A program made the translations under genes and the position numbers. From assembly GCA_029990205.1 (NCBI GenBank), contig JAPEKQ010000019.1:1-53236 (forward strand): DNA of 53,236 bases. The letters are read 5' to 3'. Below the pieces are notes generated by a model that saw only the letters and a program-made list of their open reading frames with translations, was not told the origin of the DNA and made no database searches. This DNA is from a bacterium. GTDB lineage: Bacteria; Joyebacterota; Joyebacteria; Joyebacterales; Joyebacteraceae. The first letter of the stretch is position 1; each line of letters begins with the position of its first letter. This document shows positions 51,068 to 53,236 of the stretch, in pieces.

Positions 51068-52099
51068 GGCGCCCCACGAATGATTCTCGACCGGGCTCGA
51101 GCCGACCTGGTTGGCGTAGTCGGCGTCATCGATGTCGCGCGGATGCGCGCCCGCTTCGGTAAGGACCGCGCGGAGCGCCGTCTCCGGGTCCATCTCGGTC
51201 ACCGCCGGCGCCGCCATCATCGCGCCGCAGGTTCCCTGGGCGGGGCATGCAGGCGGCAGGACGTTCTCATCCATATAGACGGGACCGGCCCCATCGAGAA
51301 CGAGCGCGTCGGAGGCGTCGCTCCCCTCATCGGGGACGTAGTAGTTGGCGACGATGTTCGCGCTCGCGCCGTTGCGGATACGGGTGCCGTAGTTGCCGGC
51401 CCATCCGAAGACGACGTTGTTGACGAAGTCGACGAACGTCGTGTCGTCGACCTGCGGGTTCCGCTCATCCCCGTGAACGTAGAGATTGTGATGGAGCGAG
51501 ATGTTGTAGTTGCGTTCGGCGATGAGAGAGTTCTTGACGGTGTCCGCGATGATGCACCACTGGATCGTGACGTCGTGCACGTCCCGGCAGATGTCGACGT
51601 TGCCGTCTCCGGCCCGGCGGAACGAGCAGTGGTCGACGACGATGTGGTGCGCGTAGTCCCAGATGCGGAGATTGTCGCCCGTGTCGGGATCGGGCGCGTC
51701 GATGACGCGGATGTTGCGGATGATCATGTGGCTCGCGCCCTTGAGATCGAGGAGCGCGGCGGTGACGCCCGAGTGAGCGGCCGTGATCGTGATGCCGGGG
51801 TTCGGCGCCGCCGTGGCGTCGATCGTGATGTATTCACCCGAGATGCGGAGCGTCGCCTCGAGTTCGATGGTCCCGCCGACGTCGAAGGTCACGTATCGGT
51901 TCGACTGCGAGACGGCGTCGCGGAGTGTGCCGGGTCCGGAGTCGGCGAGCGAGGTGACGACGTATTGCTCGCCACCGAGTCCGCCTGTCGTCTCGGTCCC
52001 GAAGCCCTCGATCGGCCGGTCGGGGAACACGGCGCCGGCCGCGCAGGCGAGAGCAAGAGTCACCAGAACGACGGCTGTCGTCTTCACAGATGCATTCAT
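51047..52099 (-). CDS. Secreted pectate-lyase-like (PL1 fold) beta-helix protein 3 (C-terminal WGAIKAMYR)
   Basis: A 350-residue exported protein. Signal peptide residues 1-23 (ending GAV). FGTETTGGLGGEQYVVTSL, LADSGPGTLRDAVSQ, TFDVGGTI and IVVDHCSFRRAGDGNVDI match the PL1/pectate lyase pattern, with the Ca2+-site aspartates probable. The canonical catalytic Arg region could not be confirmed, so the substrate (pectin or another acidic glycan) is open. It ends HSWGAIKAMYR, the tag shared with proteins 1 and 2, although the body is not their close paralogue. A possible promoter lies at 52173-52201. Confidence 0.87.
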   Translation of the reverse strand: MNASVKTTAVVLVTLALACAAGAVFPDRPIEGFGTETTGGLGGEQYVVTSLADSGPGTLRDAVSQSNRYVTFDVGGTIELEATLRISGEYITIDATAAPNPGITITAAHSGVTAALLDLKGASHMIIRNIRVIDAPDPDTGDNLRIWDYAHHIVVDHCSFRRAGDGNVDICRDVHDVTIQWCIIADTVKNSLIAERNYNISLHHNLYVHGDERNPQVDDTTFVDFVNNVVFGWAGNYGTRIRNGASANIVANYYVPDEGSDASDALVLDGAGPVYMDENVLPPACPAQGTCGAMMAAPAVTEMDPETALRAVLTEAGAHPRDIDDADYANQVGSSPVENHSWGAIKAMYR

Positions 52100-52172
52100 C
52101 AGTCATTCCTCCTCGGGCGGGCGCGCTGCGGATACATGGGGAGGGGCGCCCGAGTGGTATCACAAGTCGTGT

Positions 52173-52201
52173 AACGTAGCATGTGGCTTCTAGAACAGCA
52201 A
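52173..52201 (-). promoter_or_regulatory. Possible promoter for the pectate-lyase-like gene
   Basis: On the minus strand TTGCTG (52201-52196), 17 bases, TACGTT (52178-52173). The -10 is weak. The segment ACAGCAAGAA (plus strand) also occurs upstream of the iron operon at 45531-45540. Confidence 0.35.
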
Positions 52202-52245
52202 GAAACGTACCCCCGCAGGGACGTTCCGCAAGTCGGTTCGCGAGC

Positions 52246-52274
52246 TTGACCACCCCTCCGGGCGGCACTATAGT
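52246..52274 (+). promoter_or_regulatory. Sigma-70-type promoter for the flippase-like gene
   Basis: TTGACC at 52246-52251, 17-base spacer, TATAGT at 52269-52274. Predicted leader of about 30 bases to GTG 52311. Confidence 0.75.
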
Positions 52275-52310
52275 TGGTACGCCTGCGGCCGAGGAGTGGC
52301 CGAGGTTCCC

Positions 52311-53236
52311 GTGGGCAAAGCACTTACCGAGCAGAGGGGGGAGTCGCTGAGCGACGCGACACACAGAGAGCCGGGCGAGATCCGTCCGGGCGGACCGATC
52401 GGTGTGCCCGAGCCCCTGCCGGACAGGCCGAGGGTCGAGGGGTCGAGACTCCGTCACGGGGCCGCCTTCTTCGTGGTTGGGAGTCTTGCGATCCTGGCCG
52501 TGACCCTCTGGCTGACGACCGGCGAGGAGACGTGGCACGGCGTCGCGCGGTTCGGCGTCTGGATGCTCGCCTCGCTCTTCGCGCTGGCCGCGCTTCGGAC
52601 GGCGCTCGAGGCCCTGAGTCTTCTCGTCCTCGTCAACGGGACGCAGGACGCGAAGATCTCACTCCGCGAGGCGGGTGCGCTGACGCTCGAGGGCTACTTC
52701 ATAGGACAGCTGATTCCTGTGAGCGCTGCCGGTGTTCCATACCAGGCGTTTCTTCTCACGCGGAAGGGTGTGCGAGCCGGGTGGGCGACGGCGGTCGTCG
52801 TCGTCAAAGGGTTCATCCCGCCCGTGTTCTTCTTCTGTGTTCTCGTCGCGACGACCATCCTCGCGCTCACCGGGTGGACCGGGTCGGATGCGTCGCTGAC
52901 GTTTGTGAAGGTCGTTGGTCCGCTCTCTTCGGTTCCGACGCTTGTCCTCGTCACCATCCTCATTGCTATGGTGAAGTTCCCGAAGATGTTCGACCGCACT
53001 GTCGACCGTATCGCCGGGGCTGTCGCGCGTCGACTCTCCGGAAAGGCAGCGGAACGCGTCGAGAGAACACGCGTGTTGCTCGAGGAGGAGTCGCACATCT
53101 TCCGCGAGGCGCTCACGACCATCTGGAGTCGCAAGCGGTGGGTGCTGTTCCTGGCGACGGCGCTGATCATTCTCGCGTTCGTCGCGGAGTTCTCCGTCGG
53201 CCTCGTCATTCTCTGGGGGTTTGGGTACCGCGGTTC
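52311..53236 (+). CDS. UPF0104/LPG-synthase-TM-type membrane protein (flippase-like), 5' part, open at window end
   Basis: 308 codons are present; the frame runs off the edge. After a ~45-residue hydrophilic N-terminus there are several membrane helices: FFVVGSLAILAVTLWL, WMLASLFALAALRTALEAL, FFFCVLVATTILAL, and VLFLATALIILAFVAEFSVG. The block EAGALTLEGYFIGQLIPVSAAG, then PYQAFLLTRKGV, is the signature of the lysylphosphatidylglycerol synthase TM / AglD-like family ('F....Par.Ge..r...l'). Relatives flip lipids or lipid-linked sugars. GTG 52311 has GAGG 5 bases upstream and a good promoter 37 bases before it. Confidence 0.82.
   Translation, partial: MGKALTEQRGESLSDATHREPGEIRPGGPIGVPEPLPDRPRVEGSRLRHGAAFFVVGSLAILAVTLWLTTGEETWHGVARFGVWMLASLFALAALRTALEALSLLVLVNGTQDAKISLREAGALTLEGYFIGQLIPVSAAGVPYQAFLLTRKGVRAGWATAVVVVKGFIPPVFFFCVLVATTILALTGWTGSDASLTFVKVVGPLSSVPTLVLVTILIAMVKFPKMFDRTVDRIAGAVARRLSGKAAERVERTRVLLEEESHIFREALTTIWSRKRWVLFLATALIILAFVAEFSVGLVILWGFGYRG

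Noticed and set aside
50850-51077. GTPase start upstream at 51077
   Set aside because: It overlaps the tail of the pectate-lyase-like gene and the promoter at 50880-50908; the family N-terminus begins at GTG 50849.

Overview
The window is GC-rich, densely coded bacterial DNA with almost no mobile-element signal. Two secreted proteins end in a FlgD-type Ig-like domain with a 'GVY-(M/F)-(Y/I)-R' tail. Three secreted beta-helix proteins end in a shared decapeptide. This, plus a DNRLRE-type surface protein and a gingipain-like C25 peptidase, fits an uncultivated lineage of the FCB side of the tree (Eisenbacteria, Krumholzibacteria or similar). That placement is an inference from protein style, not a phylogenetic result. 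No rRNA, tRNA, CRISPR array or insertion sequence was recognised.

Layout. (1) 1-8.6 kb, + strand: the 3' part of a membrane-bound group 4 [NiFe] hydrogenase operon (Mbh type). It holds the end of the small subunit, a NuoC-like subunit, a catalytic large subunit with both CxxC pairs, an extra MrpD/NuoL-like antiporter subunit, a complete MrpA-tail/B/C/D/E/F/G antiporter module and a two-[4Fe-4S] ferredoxin subunit. A clear terminator closes it at 8.61-8.64 kb. The complex would oxidise reduced ferredoxin, evolve H2 and move Na+/H+. The NuoH-like subunit is not in the window and is presumably upstream. (2) 8.7-11.1 kb, - strand: YjbQ, an NAD-dependent epimerase and a nucleoside hydrolase. (3) 11.3-20.2 kb: a methyltransferase, a secreted DNRLRE/FlgD protein (-), a 5'-truncated hybrid histidine kinase, a HycI-type hydrogenase maturation protease, a LEA-like lipoprotein, HflX with no standard start codon, and a transketolase with a histone-H1-like lysine tail. 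(4) 20.2-23.9 kb, - strand: a GNAT protein, a PrxQ/Bcp peroxiredoxin, a 725-bp non-coding stretch with stacked hairpins and two minus-strand terminators, and endonuclease IV.

(5) 24-28.8 kb, +: a strongly promoted C25 peptidase and OtsB. (6) 28.9-34.4 kb, -: UspA, MscS, two tandem M29 aminopeptidase paralogues and glutamine-dependent NAD synthetase. (7) 34.6-36.3 kb, +: a GAF-GGDEF diguanylate cyclase with a long basic tail. (8) 36.3-42.4 kb, -: an APC transporter fused to a PTS EIIA domain, a small membrane protein, a VOC protein, an MBL-fold hydrolase, a GNAT protein and an S9 prolyl oligopeptidase. (9) 42.4-45.5 kb, -: a compact ferrous-iron operon (DtxR-type regulator, Cys-rich membrane peptide, FeoA, FeoB). 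(10) 45.7-52.1 kb, -: three secreted beta-helix proteins interleaved with a TGS-GTPase/PLP-enzyme operon. (11) 52.3 kb to the end, +: the start of a UPF0104/flippase-like membrane protein.

Together the genes suggest an anaerobic or microaerobic heterotroph that disposes of electrons as H2, imports Fe2+ and digests peptides outside and inside the cell. The hydrogenase connects to HycI about 7 kb downstream, and its Fe-S clusters to the Feo operon.
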